Source: Luteibacter flocculans
GTDB taxonomy: Bacteria > Pseudomonadota > Gammaproteobacteria > Xanthomonadales > Rhodanobacteraceae
Direction of reading: 5' to 3'
NCBI RefSeq assembly: GCF_023612255.1
Contig: NZ_CP063231.1
Coordinates: forward strand, 974,001-1,038,000
DNA: 64,000 bases
The notes beneath the pieces are model-generated. The model was not told where the DNA came from, searched no databases, and saw only the letters and a program-made list of their open reading frames with translations. Of this stretch, positions 1 through 7,849 are shown in pieces; within the stretch, counting starts at the first letter, position 1; every line of letters starts with the position of its first letter. The position numbers and the translations under genes were made by a program.

Positions 1-348
1 GGGCACGAGTCGTCCGAGTCGCCCGTCGCCTTCACGGAGCGCATGCTGGCGGCGCCGGTGCGGGTCAATCTCTGGAATCCCGAGCATGACCCGATATCCG
101 AGCGTCGCTATGTGGACTATGCGCTGCGACGACATGCGCGCGGGCTGACCGTGCGCCATCCGGGAAGGGATTGGCTGGCGACCCGGGAAGCCCGGCGGGA
201 CTACATGGACTATTTCCGGCCCACGACCACGACGATACCGTTTGCCGACGACGCTCCGGCGGGTGATCCGAGCACGATAGGCCTGCGCGATCTGGCCGAG
301 GCCGCCATTGCCGCCGGCCTGTCGCCGGTACACGGACCAGGTACCTAA
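1..348 (+). CDS. C-terminal part of an unrecognised protein (5' end outside the window)
   Basis: The reading frame is open from base 1 and ends at TAA 346-348. About 115 residues are visible. They are rich in Arg, Ala and Tyr, with no transmembrane segment and no motif that I recognise. An internal ATG at 43 exists, but the frame continues upstream of it without a stop, so I treat the gene as truncated by the window edge. The stop lies 58 bases before the response-regulator start, so read-through into the two-component genes is possible. Function unknown. Coding status rests on the open frame and codon pattern only. Confidence 0.55.
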   Translation, partial: GHESSESPVAFTERMLAAPVRVNLWNPEHDPISERRYVDYALRRHARGLTVRHPGRDWLATREARRDYMDYFRPTTTTIPFADDAPAGDPSTIGLRDLAEAAIAAGLSPVHGPGT

Positions 349-371
349 GGACGCGCTAAGCTCGGGCCCAG

Positions 372-377
372 GATAAT
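372..377 (+). promoter_or_regulatory. Possible -10 box of the two-component operon
   Basis: GATAAT matches a sigma-70 -10 hexamer at five of six positions and lies 29 bases before the GTG of the response regulator. No good -35 box is visible 16-18 bases upstream, so an activator or transcription from the upstream gene may be needed. Confidence 0.28.
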
Positions 378-406
378 GGTTCATATCCGATGCCGAGTCT
401 CTGCCC

Positions 407-1072
407 GTGCACATCATCCTTGTCGAAGACGACGTTCAGTTGGGCGAGGCGATTCGCCGGGCACTGGAGCGGCTGGCCTATACGATCAGCTGGTTCCGCG
501 ACGGCAACGAGGCACTGCTCGCCTTGCGCGACCACGACGCGGATCTGGTCCTGCTCGACCTGGGTCTGCCGGGCAGGGACGGGATGGACGTGCTCACCGA
601 AGCGCGGCGCCTGCGCGTGACCACGCCGGTGATCGTGATGTCGGCCCGCGATGCGCTGGACTCGCGCATCCGCGTGCTTGACGCAGGCGCGGACGATTAC
701 CTCATCAAGCCGTTCCACCTGGACGAACTGGCGGCGCGTATTCGCTCCCTGGCCCGCCGCGCGAGGGGCGCCGCCGTCAACCGCCTCGAGGCGGGGGCGC
801 TGAGCCTCGACCTCGGCACCTTCGACGTGACCTGGCACGGCGAGCGCGTGGAGCTGACCCGCCGCGAGTTCGCGCTGCTGCAGGCGCTCATGGAGCGTGC
901 TGGCCGCATCGTTCGCCGTGAGTCGCTGGAGAATTCGCTGTACGGTCCTGACAACGTCATGAGCACGAGCGCGCTCGAGGTGCTGGTGCACTCGTTGCGA
1001 CGCAAGTTGAGCCACGGGGCGATTCAGACAGTACGCGGATTCGGCTACATGGTGCCCCGGGAACCGCAGTGA
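407..1072 (+). CDS. OmpR/PhoB-family response regulator (QseB/PmrA-like)
   Basis: DNA-binding half of a two-component system. Residues 1-115 form a receiver domain with acidic pocket ED8-9, phospho-acceptor Asp51 (LLDLGLPG) and conserved Lys101 (KPF). Residues about 125-218 form a winged-helix DNA-binding domain (LTRREFALL, then the VRGFGYM wing). The length of 221 aa is normal for the family. The GTG at 407 is chosen because it puts MHIILVEDD at the N-terminus as in QseB/PmrA; no strong Shine-Dalgarno is visible. The stop overlaps the kinase start (GTGA), so the two are translationally coupled. The signal and target genes cannot be read from sequence. QseB, PmrA and TctD relatives are equally possible names. 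Confidence 0.93.
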   Translation: MHIILVEDDVQLGEAIRRALERLAYTISWFRDGNEALLALRDHDADLVLLDLGLPGRDGMDVLTEARRLRVTTPVIVMSARDALDSRIRVLDAGADDYLIKPFHLDELAARIRSLARRARGAAVNRLEAGALSLDLGTFDVTWHGERVELTRREFALLQALMERAGRIVRRESLENSLYGPDNVMSTSALEVLVHSLRRKLSHGAIQTVRGFGYMVPREPQ

Positions 1073-2460
1073 CGGCGGCCAGCCTGCGCGCCCGCCTGCT
1101 TGTCCTCATCGTATGCGTGCTGGCGGCGGTGCTGGTGCCTCTGGGTTTCCTGAGTGCCCAGCACACGCTGGAGGAAGTGGACGAGCTTTCGGACGGCCGG
1201 CTGGCCCAGGCGGCGCGTACGTTGGAGGTACTCGTCGATCGCATCGGCGTGGAGCAGTTGCGTCAGCAGCGGGCCGCGCGCCTGCTCGTGCCCAGCGTGT
1301 CCAACCACCCGCAGGAACTGACCGTTCAGGGCCGTACGTTCGAGTCGGAAGTGGGATTCCAGGTATTCGATCGCGATGGCACGCTGTTGCTGGCCACGGA
1401 AAATCTGGCCGCGTTGCCGCGGACCCAGGCCACCGATGGAAGCTACGAGGACGTCCGCAAGGGCAAGTACGAGTGGCGCGTGTTCACCTTGATCAAGGAG
1501 GACGACGACATCGTCATCCGCGCGGGTGAGCGCTATGACAGCCGCAACGAGATCACGCGTGCCCTGTGGATCGAGCACGGTCTGCCGATGCTGTTGGGTC
1601 TGCCGTTGATGGCCTACCTCGTCGGCTGGGCCATCCGACGCGGCATGCGCCCGCTTGATGCCCTGGCCAAGGCGCTTTCGCGACGTGAGCCTGGCAGTCG
1701 CGAGCCTGTGCATCTGCGCGACGCGCCTACCGAACTGCAACCCGTGCTCGCGGCCCTGAACGAGCAGATCGGGCAGCTCGAAGAGGCGCTCGAACGTGAG
1801 CGACGCTTCAGCGCCGACGTGGCCCACGAACTGCGCACGCCCCTGGCCTCGACCATGATCAACCTGGAAGACGCCATGGCCTCCGCCCGCCCCGACGAAG
1901 CCGAGGCAGCACTGCAGGCGGCGCGGGAGTGTCTCGTCTCGCTGGCCCGCCGTACGGAACAGTTGCTGGCCCTGGCGCGTCTTGAGGCAGGTGCCGCGGC
2001 GGGCCCGCGCAGCCGCGTCGATCTCAGCGAACTGGCCCTGGACGTCATCGAGGAAATGTCGGCGCTGATCGGTTCCGGTGGCGTTGAACTTAGCGTCGAA
2101 CTACCCGATCACCAGTTTGTTGAAGGCTATGGCGTGGCGTTGAGCGCGCTGCTACGCAATCTGCTGGAGAACGCCTTCCGCCACGTGCCGCGAGGCGGCC
2201 ATGTGGAACTGTCGATCCGCCAGGCCGGCGGCGAGGCCGTGATCGAGGTGGTGGACGACGGTCCGGGCATCCCGGCGGAAAAGCGCGAGGCCATGTTCAC
2301 CCGGTTTCAGCGCGGCATCGATACCCAGGGTTCCGGCTACGGTCTCGGCCTGTCGATCGTGCAGCGCGCGGTGGAACTCAACGGCGCCCAGATCCGCATG
2401 CTTGACCGCGACGACGGCGCCAGCGGCCTGCGCGTAGTGGTATCCCTGCCGACGGCGTGA
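1069..2460 (+). CDS. Sensor histidine kinase (QseC/PmrB-like), partner of the upstream regulator
   Basis: Membrane sensor of 463 aa. TM1 is at about residues 8-28 and TM2 at about 168-186, and they enclose a periplasmic sensor region of about 140 aa. A HAMP-like linker follows, then the phosphorylation H-box with His253 (VAHELRTP), N-box NLLEN 364-368, G1 box DDGPGIP and G2 box GYGLGLSIV. All catalytic ATPase motifs are present, so an active kinase is expected. The GTG start overlaps the stop of the response regulator. The periplasmic domain contains no motif that tells metal, peptide or hormone sensing apart, so the QseC name would be a guess. Confidence 0.93.
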   Translation: MTAASLRARLLVLIVCVLAAVLVPLGFLSAQHTLEEVDELSDGRLAQAARTLEVLVDRIGVEQLRQQRAARLLVPSVSNHPQELTVQGRTFESEVGFQVFDRDGTLLLATENLAALPRTQATDGSYEDVRKGKYEWRVFTLIKEDDDIVIRAGERYDSRNEITRALWIEHGLPMLLGLPLMAYLVGWAIRRGMRPLDALAKALSRREPGSREPVHLRDAPTELQPVLAALNEQIGQLEEALERERRFSADVAHELRTPLASTMINLEDAMASARPDEAEAALQAARECLVSLARRTEQLLALARLEAGAAAGPRSRVDLSELALDVIEEMSALIGSGGVELSVELPDHQFVEGYGVALSALLRNLLENAFRHVPRGGHVELSIRQAGGEAVIEVVDDGPGIPAEKREAMFTRFQRGIDTQGSGYGLGLSIVQRAVELNGAQIRMLDRDDGASGLRVVVSLPTA

Positions 2461-2523
2461 TCTGCGAGCGCGTTTCATTCAAGCACGCGAAAGGTGATCG
2501 GCGCATCCTCAGGAGCCCAACCC

Positions 2524-3060
2524 ATGGAGCGCGTCACGATGAAGAACCCCGAAACGACCAAAAAGCTGCGCAAGTCGGATCTCGCCACGCCGACCGGCCT
2601 CGGTGCGGACGCCACGCGCGACATCTCGGGCGGACTGAGCGCATTGCTCGCCGACACCTTTGCGCTGTATCTCAAGACGAAGAACTTCCATTGGCATATG
2701 TCGGGGCCGCGTTTCCGCGATCTGCACCTGCTGCTCGACGAGCAGGCATCACAGATCTTCGCCATCACCGACGACATCGCCGAGCGCGCGCGCAAGGTCG
2801 GCGGTACGACGGTGCGTTCGATCGGTCACATCTCGCGCCTGCAGCGCCTGGCCGACAACGACGCCGACTTCGTCACCCCGCAGGACATGCTTGCAGAGCT
2901 GCGTGACGACAACGAGCGCTACGTCGGCTTCCTGCGCGAAATGCACGGTGTGTGCGACGAATACGGTGACGTCGCCACCGCGAGCCTCATCGAGAACTGG
3001 ATCGATGAGGGTGAGCGCCGCGTGTGGTTCCTCTTCGAGACCGCACGCGAACACGCGTAA
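2524..3060 (+). CDS. dps: Dps-family DNA-binding ferritin-like protein
   Basis: Starvation and oxidative-stress protein that forms a dodecamer, oxidises Fe(II) with hydrogen peroxide and protects DNA. The 178 aa include the ferroxidase signature: FHWHMSGPRF is followed by the D-LHLLLDE helix, which carries the acidic ligands shared between subunits. A Lys/Arg-rich N-terminal tail (KNPETTKKLRK) could bind DNA. The ATG at 2524 is chosen over the in-frame ATG at 2494 because AGGAG (2511-2515) sits 8 bases before it. The gene stands alone and ends at a perfect 26-bp palindrome shared with the convergent M61 gene. No OxyR or Fur box was recognised upstream. Confidence 0.92.
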   Translation: MERVTMKNPETTKKLRKSDLATPTGLGADATRDISGGLSALLADTFALYLKTKNFHWHMSGPRFRDLHLLLDEQASQIFAITDDIAERARKVGGTTVRSIGHISRLQRLADNDADFVTPQDMLAELRDDNERYVGFLREMHGVCDEYGDVATASLIENWIDEGERRVWFLFETAREHA

Positions 3061-3067
3061 GATTTAA

Positions 3068-3093
3068 AGGGCCGGCGCCCGGGCGCCGGCCCT
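3068..3093. terminator. Bidirectional hairpin between dps and the M61 gene
   Basis: A perfect 13-bp inverted repeat with no loop bases (arms 3068-3080 and 3081-3093, almost all G/C). It sits between two convergent stop codons. There is no long T-run on either side, so termination may be partial or hairpin-dependent. Confidence 0.7.
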
Positions 3094-3099
3094 CTCGTG

Positions 3100-4977
3100 T
3101 CACTTCCGCGGCGTCGCAATGTCGCCGATGAGATCCTTGCCGTCGGCGCGCACGAGGTGCGGGTATTTCAGCCCGCCGTGGTAATCCACCTTCACGGTCG
3201 AGTAATCGTCGATGTCCTTGATGAGGAACTCGATCGGCGCGCTGTTCGACTTCGCCGCCGTGACCGCATCCTTGAGGACCTGCGCCGAATAGTCCTTGCC
3301 ATTGATCGCAACCAGGGTCACGCCCGGGACGAGTCCGGCCTTCGCGGCGACGCCTTCCCACTGTGCATCCGTGATGACGCCCTTGTCGGATACCTGGATG
3401 CCCAACGAATAGGCCAGGTTTACCGTCTTGCGGAGGGATTCCGCCGTCTTCACGAACGGCGTGGGCTTGTCGTCGTAGACGAGCTTCCAGCCGCCGCCCT
3501 CGATGCCGTGCTCGGGTAGCGTGTCGCCGGTGGCGTCGAGGCGCTCGCGGAGGAAGCTTGCCCAGTCGTACGGCTGGATGCCGTTGAGCGTGGCGATCAC
3601 GTCGTCGAAGGTATAGGTCTTCGGCGTGTAGCTGCCGTTGTCCATGCCGTAGAACGCGCGCGCAAACTCGTCGAGCGTGTGCTTGCCGTTGGACAGGGTG
3701 CGGATCTTCGTGTCCACGTCCAGCCAGAGCAGCTGCCCTTCGGGGTAGTAGTCCGAGCTGCGCCTATAGTTCGTCCACCCCGGCGTGCCGCGCGACGTGA
3801 GCGGGATGCCGTCAGCCGTGTCCTGCAATGAGCGCCACGAACGTCCCGTGCGGGCCGACATATCGGCGGCTATGCCCGCCAGCGAGTCGCGCCACTGCGC
3901 GGTGGTCCAGATGCCCGAACGCGCCGTGAGCACGCCGGCCCAGTAATCGGTCAGGCCTTCGTATACCCAGAGCAGGTCGTCCTGCATCGGTTCGGCAAAG
4001 CTCGGCGTCCACAGGTCCGCGGGGCGACGGAACTTGCCGTTCCACGAATGGATGTATTCATGCGGCAGCAGCGTGCCGGCGGCCACGTTGACGTCCGCGT
4101 CCGTGAAGAAGTTCGCGAACAGGCGGTCGTCGCTGGACTGGTGGTGTTCGAGTCCGAAATGGCCGGTGTGGTCCGAGGTCACCAGCAGGAAATCGTAGTG
4201 CGCGTAGTGATGGGCGCCGAACAGCCGGTTGGCCTGCACCACGAGGGACCGCTGCTTCGCGATCTGCTCGTCCGTCGCCTTCACCCCCGCGGCCGTGTCG
4301 CCCGTGATGTTGAGGTGGACGTGGGTGTCCTGCCCAGGTGCGAGGTCGATGCGCGTGAAATGCTTGCCGGTCATCAGCGGCGAATCGACGAGGTTCTCGA
4401 AGCTCACCGGCTTGAAGCGGACCTCGTCACCGGATTGCGCGGCCGTTTCCAGGGCCGAGGCGTACTTCCAGCCGGCGGGCAGTTTCACGCTGGGTTCGAC
4501 CGTGATGCGACTGCTGTAGTACCCGGCCGGATAGAAGGCCACTTCGTTGAACGAGAGCGGGATGTAGCTGGGCGTGGCCGGCGCCAGGTAGTCGAAGCTC
4601 AGTTCGAGCGCATTCACGCCTGCGGGTAGGTCGACGTGGAAGGCGTACATCTCCTGCAGGTCACGACGCCAGGGGAGGCGTTTGCCGTTGCCCGTCACCA
4701 CGAACCCCGCGACATTGGCGAGGGGGCCGGAAGGCCCGTGTACGCCGGGAATCCACTTCGGGTAGTAAAGAATCGCGTGATTCCCGCTGACCGGTATGGT
4801 CTCGCGCACGTGATAGAGGTGCCTGGCGGCATCGGAAAGATCGACGTGCAGCACGAGGTTGCCCGGATACGGCTGGTCGACGGCAGCGGGCAGATCGGCG
4901 GCCGTGGCGGGGGCGGCGAGGGCGATCGCGGAAGCGACGGCGGCGGCGAGGGTGGCGCGACGAAGCGGCAGACGCAT
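3100..4977 (-). CDS. Secreted M61-family (glycyl aminopeptidase-like) metallopeptidase with PDZ domain
   Basis: A 625-aa exported zinc peptidase. Residues 1-26 are a signal peptide ending APATAA. An N-terminal beta-sandwich is followed by the gluzincin catalytic domain with HEYIH at 306-310 (zinc ligands His306 and His310, catalytic Glu307) and a downstream EGLTDYW helix supplying the third ligand. A PDZ domain lies at about 500-600 (GIQVSDKGVI, AGLVPG, AINGKDY). This is the standard M61 architecture; the best-known member cleaves N-terminal Gly and Ala. The gene is monocistronic and is divergent from the DUF4442 gene. Substrate unknown, probably periplasmic peptides. Confidence 0.9.
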   Translation of the reverse strand: MRLPLRRATLAAAVASAIALAAPATAADLPAAVDQPYPGNLVLHVDLSDAARHLYHVRETIPVSGNHAILYYPKWIPGVHGPSGPLANVAGFVVTGNGKRLPWRRDLQEMYAFHVDLPAGVNALELSFDYLAPATPSYIPLSFNEVAFYPAGYYSSRITVEPSVKLPAGWKYASALETAAQSGDEVRFKPVSFENLVDSPLMTGKHFTRIDLAPGQDTHVHLNITGDTAAGVKATDEQIAKQRSLVVQANRLFGAHHYAHYDFLLVTSDHTGHFGLEHHQSSDDRLFANFFTDADVNVAAGTLLPHEYIHSWNGKFRRPADLWTPSFAEPMQDDLLWVYEGLTDYWAGVLTARSGIWTTAQWRDSLAGIAADMSARTGRSWRSLQDTADGIPLTSRGTPGWTNYRRSSDYYPEGQLLWLDVDTKIRTLSNGKHTLDEFARAFYGMDNGSYTPKTYTFDDVIATLNGIQPYDWASFLRERLDATGDTLPEHGIEGGGWKLVYDDKPTPFVKTAESLRKTVNLAYSLGIQVSDKGVITDAQWEGVAAKAGLVPGVTLVAINGKDYSAQVLKDAVTAAKSNSAPIEFLIKDIDDYSTVKVDYHGGLKYPHLVRADGKDLIGDIATPRK

Positions 4978-5119
4978 GGTTCGGATCCCCTGGCGGTTGG
5001 CGATCCCCGATGGTCATGGGCGGCTGTCGCTCCGGGCCCGTGCCATAGGTCATGCCCACCCGGGCCTTGTTTGAAACGGGGGACTTCGCAGGGCAGGAAG
5101 CCGTCGATAGCATGGGCCC

Positions 5120-5569
5120 ATGAAAGCACCCACCCTGCGACGCATCCTCAACGCGTGGCCGCCCTTCCTGTTCACCGGGATACGCGTCGTTACCTTCGAC
5201 GACTACCGTTACGCGAAAGTGCGTCTGAAACTCGCCTGGTACAACCGCAACTACGTGCGGACGCACTTCGGCGGCAACCTGTTCTCCATGACCGACCCGT
5301 TCTGGATGATCATGACGCTCAAGAGCCTTGGCGACGATTACATCGTCTGGGACCAGGCGGCCGAGATCCGCTTCGTAGCGCCCGGTCGCGAGGATGTCTA
5401 CGCCGAGTTCCGCCTCGACGACGCGGTGCTGGACGAATTGCGCGCGGCGACCGCCAACGGCGAGAAGTGCCTGCGCTGGTTCGATACCGAGGTGCGCACG
5501 GCGGCCGGTGAGCATGTCGCCACCGTGCGCAAGCAGCTCTACGTTCGCCGCAAGAAGGCGAAGCGCTGA
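5120..5569 (+). CDS. DUF4442 hotdog-fold protein (putative thioesterase-like)
   Basis: A 149-aa soluble protein matching the DUF4442 family by its pattern: a long N-terminal helix (LRRILNAWPPFLFTGIRV), then KVRLKLAWYNRNYV, HFGGNLFSMTDPFWMIM and a C-terminal strand pair ending RKQLYVRRK. The family has a hotdog fold like acyl-CoA thioesterases, but no general activity is established and I see no clear catalytic Asp/His pair. It is divergent from the M61 gene (142 bases between starts) and convergent with cnoX (13 bases between stops). A role in lipid or acyl-group metabolism is inference. Confidence 0.8.
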   Translation: MKAPTLRRILNAWPPFLFTGIRVVTFDDYRYAKVRLKLAWYNRNYVRTHFGGNLFSMTDPFWMIMTLKSLGDDYIVWDQAAEIRFVAPGREDVYAEFRLDDAVLDELRAATANGEKCLRWFDTEVRTAAGEHVATVRKQLYVRRKKAKR

Positions 5570-5582
5570 TCCAGCGAGTGCC

Positions 5583-6452
5583 TCAGAACAGCAGGGAGGC
5601 CATTTTCTTGCGATAGGTGCTGACCAGCGCCGCGTCGTCGATGGTGGCGAAGGCGGCGAGGAGGCGCTTCTTGGCCTGACCGTCGTGCCAGTCGCGTTGG
5701 CGCTTGAGGATGTCGAGGAACTGCTGCAGACCCGCTTCGGTGTCGCCTTCGATCAGCAGGCGCACGCCGAGCAGGTCGCGGGCTTCCCAGTCGCTGTCGT
5801 CGTTCTGCACGCGTGTACGCAGGACGTCGAGCGGCGGGGCATCCGTGAGCGCCCGGGCGAGTTCGAGCTGGCTGCGCAAGCGCACGGCGCGTGCATCGGT
5901 GGCGAGGTTGGCGGGCAGGGCGTCGAGTTCGGCCTGCGCGGGTTCCACACGGCCCGCGCGCATCAGAGCCAACGCGAGGTCGAGCTTCAGTTCGGCACGG
6001 TCCGGCTCGGCGGCGATGGCCTGCTGGATGCGGTTGATGGCGTCTTCGGGGCTCTCTGCGGGAGCCTGCGTCGCCTCGGTCTCGACGGCCTCGGCCGGCT
6101 GCACGCCGTGACGGGTGAGGAATTCGCGGATCTGGCCTTCGGGCAGCGCGCCGGCAAAGCCGTCCACCACCTGCCCACCGCTGATCAGGATGACCGTGGG
6201 GATGCTGCGCACGCCGAACATGGCGGCGAGCTGCTGCTCGGCATCGACGTCGATCTTGGCGAGGCGGAACGCGCCCGCGTACTCGGCGGCCAGCTTTTCG
6301 AGAATCGGGCCCAGCGATTTGCACGGACCGCACCATTCCGCCCACAGATCCACCAGGATGGGTGTGGTGAGCGAGGCTTCGATGACGTCCTTCTCGAAGG
6401 CCGCCCTGGTCGCGTCGAAGACATGTTCACTACGGGCCTGGGCGCTGTTCAC
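5583..6452 (-). CDS. cnoX: CnoX/YbbN-type thioredoxin with C-terminal TPR region
   Basis: A 289-aa cytoplasmic protein. Residues 10-115 form a thioredoxin domain with an intact CGPC at 41-44 (WAEWCGPCK). Residues about 125-285 form helical TPR-like repeats. In E. coli, CnoX is a chaperone that holds chlorine-damaged proteins and hands them to GroEL or DnaK; its own active site is not a full CxxC. The intact CGPC here suggests that thiol-disulfide reductase activity is retained. GTG start at 6450-6452, supported by AAGGAG 8 bases upstream on the minus strand. It is divergent from the pqi operon. Confidence 0.88.
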   Translation of the reverse strand: MNSAQARSEHVFDATRAAFEKDVIEASLTTPILVDLWAEWCGPCKSLGPILEKLAAEYAGAFRLAKIDVDAEQQLAAMFGVRSIPTVILISGGQVVDGFAGALPEGQIREFLTRHGVQPAEAVETEATQAPAESPEDAINRIQQAIAAEPDRAELKLDLALALMRAGRVEPAQAELDALPANLATDARAVRLRSQLELARALTDAPPLDVLRTRVQNDDSDWEARDLLGVRLLIEGDTEAGLQQFLDILKRQRDWHDGQAKKRLLAAFATIDDAALVSTYRKKMASLLF

Positions 6453-6620
6453 GGGGATGCTCCTTGAAAGTCGATGCCCCGTAGGTCGGGGAAGAGGGGC
6501 AGCATATCAAGGCCCGGCATGGCGGGGAGGGGCGAGCGCCGACGGCTCCCGTCATGCGCCGTTTACGCGGATTTGCGATCATATGGCGCGGGCCCTCGCG
6601 GCCTTGGACCGCTGGAAGGC

Positions 6621-7232
6621 ATGCATACCGCCCAGGAACTGATCGTCTGCGAACACTGCGATTCCGTTTATCGGAGGCAGGCGCTTGGCCGTGGCGAGGT
6701 GGCGGACTGCGTGGTCTGCGGCGCCGTGCTCGAACGTCACCAGTGGCTGGGTGTCGAGGCGCAGTTCGCGCTCATCGTGGCGGCGCTGATCGTCTTCGCC
6801 ATCGCCAACCTGTCGCCGATCGTGACCCTGGGGCTGTCTGGCATGACGGCCGCCACCACGTTATGGGGCGCCGTGATCGCCATGTGGCAGGACGGCGCCC
6901 AGGTGGTGGCGTTCCTGAGCGCCATGACCTTGTTCTTCTTCCCGCTCAGCCAGCTCCTGCTCTTCGGCTGGGTGCTCTGGTTTGCCCGTAGCGGTCGCCG
7001 CGCTCCGGGGTTCGCGCAGGCGATGTCGGCGCTGGTCAAGATCAAGCCGTGGAGCATGATCGAGGTCTTCATGCTCGGTACGCTGGTGGCGGTGGTGAAG
7101 GCACACACGTATTTCGACGTGGTTCCGGGGCCGGGCATCTGGGCCTTCGGGTTTTTGACGCTGTTGATCACAGTGTTCTCCAGCCATGATCCGCGCGACC
7201 TGTGGAACACCACCCGCGAGGACGCCGCATGA
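6621..7232 (+). CDS. pqiA: PqiA-family integral membrane protein, first half
   Basis: A 203-aa inner-membrane protein. The N-terminal zinc-ribbon cysteines (CEHC and CVVC) are followed by four hydrophobic segments, matching one PqiA domain. E. coli PqiA is about 415 aa with two such domains; here the domains are separate genes. PqiA sits in the inner membrane and works with the MCE protein PqiB in lipid movement between membranes. The start at ATG 6621 is a best guess: GGAAGG lies close before it and the cysteine motif begins nine residues in. The frame is open upstream to 6474, but that part has no membrane-protein character. The stop overlaps the next start. Confidence 0.82.
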   Translation: MHTAQELIVCEHCDSVYRRQALGRGEVADCVVCGAVLERHQWLGVEAQFALIVAALIVFAIANLSPIVTLGLSGMTAATTLWGAVIAMWQDGAQVVAFLSAMTLFFFPLSQLLLFGWVLWFARSGRRAPGFAQAMSALVKIKPWSMIEVFMLGTLVAVVKAHTYFDVVPGPGIWAFGFLTLLITVFSSHDPRDLWNTTREDAA

Positions 7233-7849
7233 GTGTGCCACCGCGGGCCCGTGACCTCGGGATGATGTCCTGCCACGTCTGCCGGCTCATCACGGCCTAC
7301 AGCGACGACCCTCATGCGCGCTGTCCGCGTTGCGACAACGTGCTGCACGTGCGCAAGCACGGCAGCATCGCCCGCGCCTGGGCGCTGCTGGTGGCCGCGG
7401 CGATCTTCTACATCCCGGCCAACGTGTTCCCGATCATGCGCACGCAGAGCCTCTCGTCGAAAGACGACAACACGATCCTGAGCGGCATTTTGGAACTGTG
7501 GCGAGCCGGGTCGCCGGGGCTGGCGGTCATCGTCTTCACGGCGAGCATCGTGGTACCGATGCTCAAATTCATCATCATGGGCTACCTGCTGGTGTCCGTG
7601 CAGCGGTCCAGTGGCTTCGTAGCCCGCCAGCGGGCGAGGCTCTACCGCTTCGTGGAACTGGTGGGCTACTGGTCGATGCTCGACGTGTTCGTCGTGGCGA
7701 TCCTCTCGGCCCTGGTCCACTTCAAGATATTGAGTCGCGTCGAGCCGCTGCCCGGCGTGGTGTATTTCGGCGTGGTCGTCGTGCTCACGATGCTTTCGGC
7801 CATGAGCTTCGACCCGCGCCTGATCTGGGACAACAGGAAATCGCAATGA
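7229..7849 (+). CDS. pqiA: PqiA-family integral membrane protein, second half
   Basis: A 206-aa protein with a second zinc-ribbon pair (CHVC and CPRC) and four membrane segments. It includes the typical IPANVFPIM and YWSMLDVFVVAIL motifs of PqiA/YebS proteins. ATG 7229 overlaps the stop of the preceding gene (ATGA), and its own stop overlaps pqiB. The two half-proteins probably assemble to reproduce the two-domain PqiA of enterobacteria. Both zinc-ribbon cysteine pairs are intact. The alternative name is simply paraquat-inducible protein A. Confidence 0.87.
   Translation: MSVPPRARDLGMMSCHVCRLITAYSDDPHARCPRCDNVLHVRKHGSIARAWALLVAAAIFYIPANVFPIMRTQSLSSKDDNTILSGILELWRAGSPGLAVIVFTASIVVPMLKFIIMGYLLVSVQRSSGFVARQRARLYRFVELVGYWSMLDVFVVAILSALVHFKILSRVEPLPGVVYFGVVVVLTMLSAMSFDPRLIWDNRKSQ

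Noticed and set aside
7330-7845. N-terminal extension of the PqiB frame across the second pqiA gene
   Set aside because: It overlaps a real membrane-protein gene in another frame and lacks MCE character; ATG 7846 gives the expected anchor and overlaps the previous stop.
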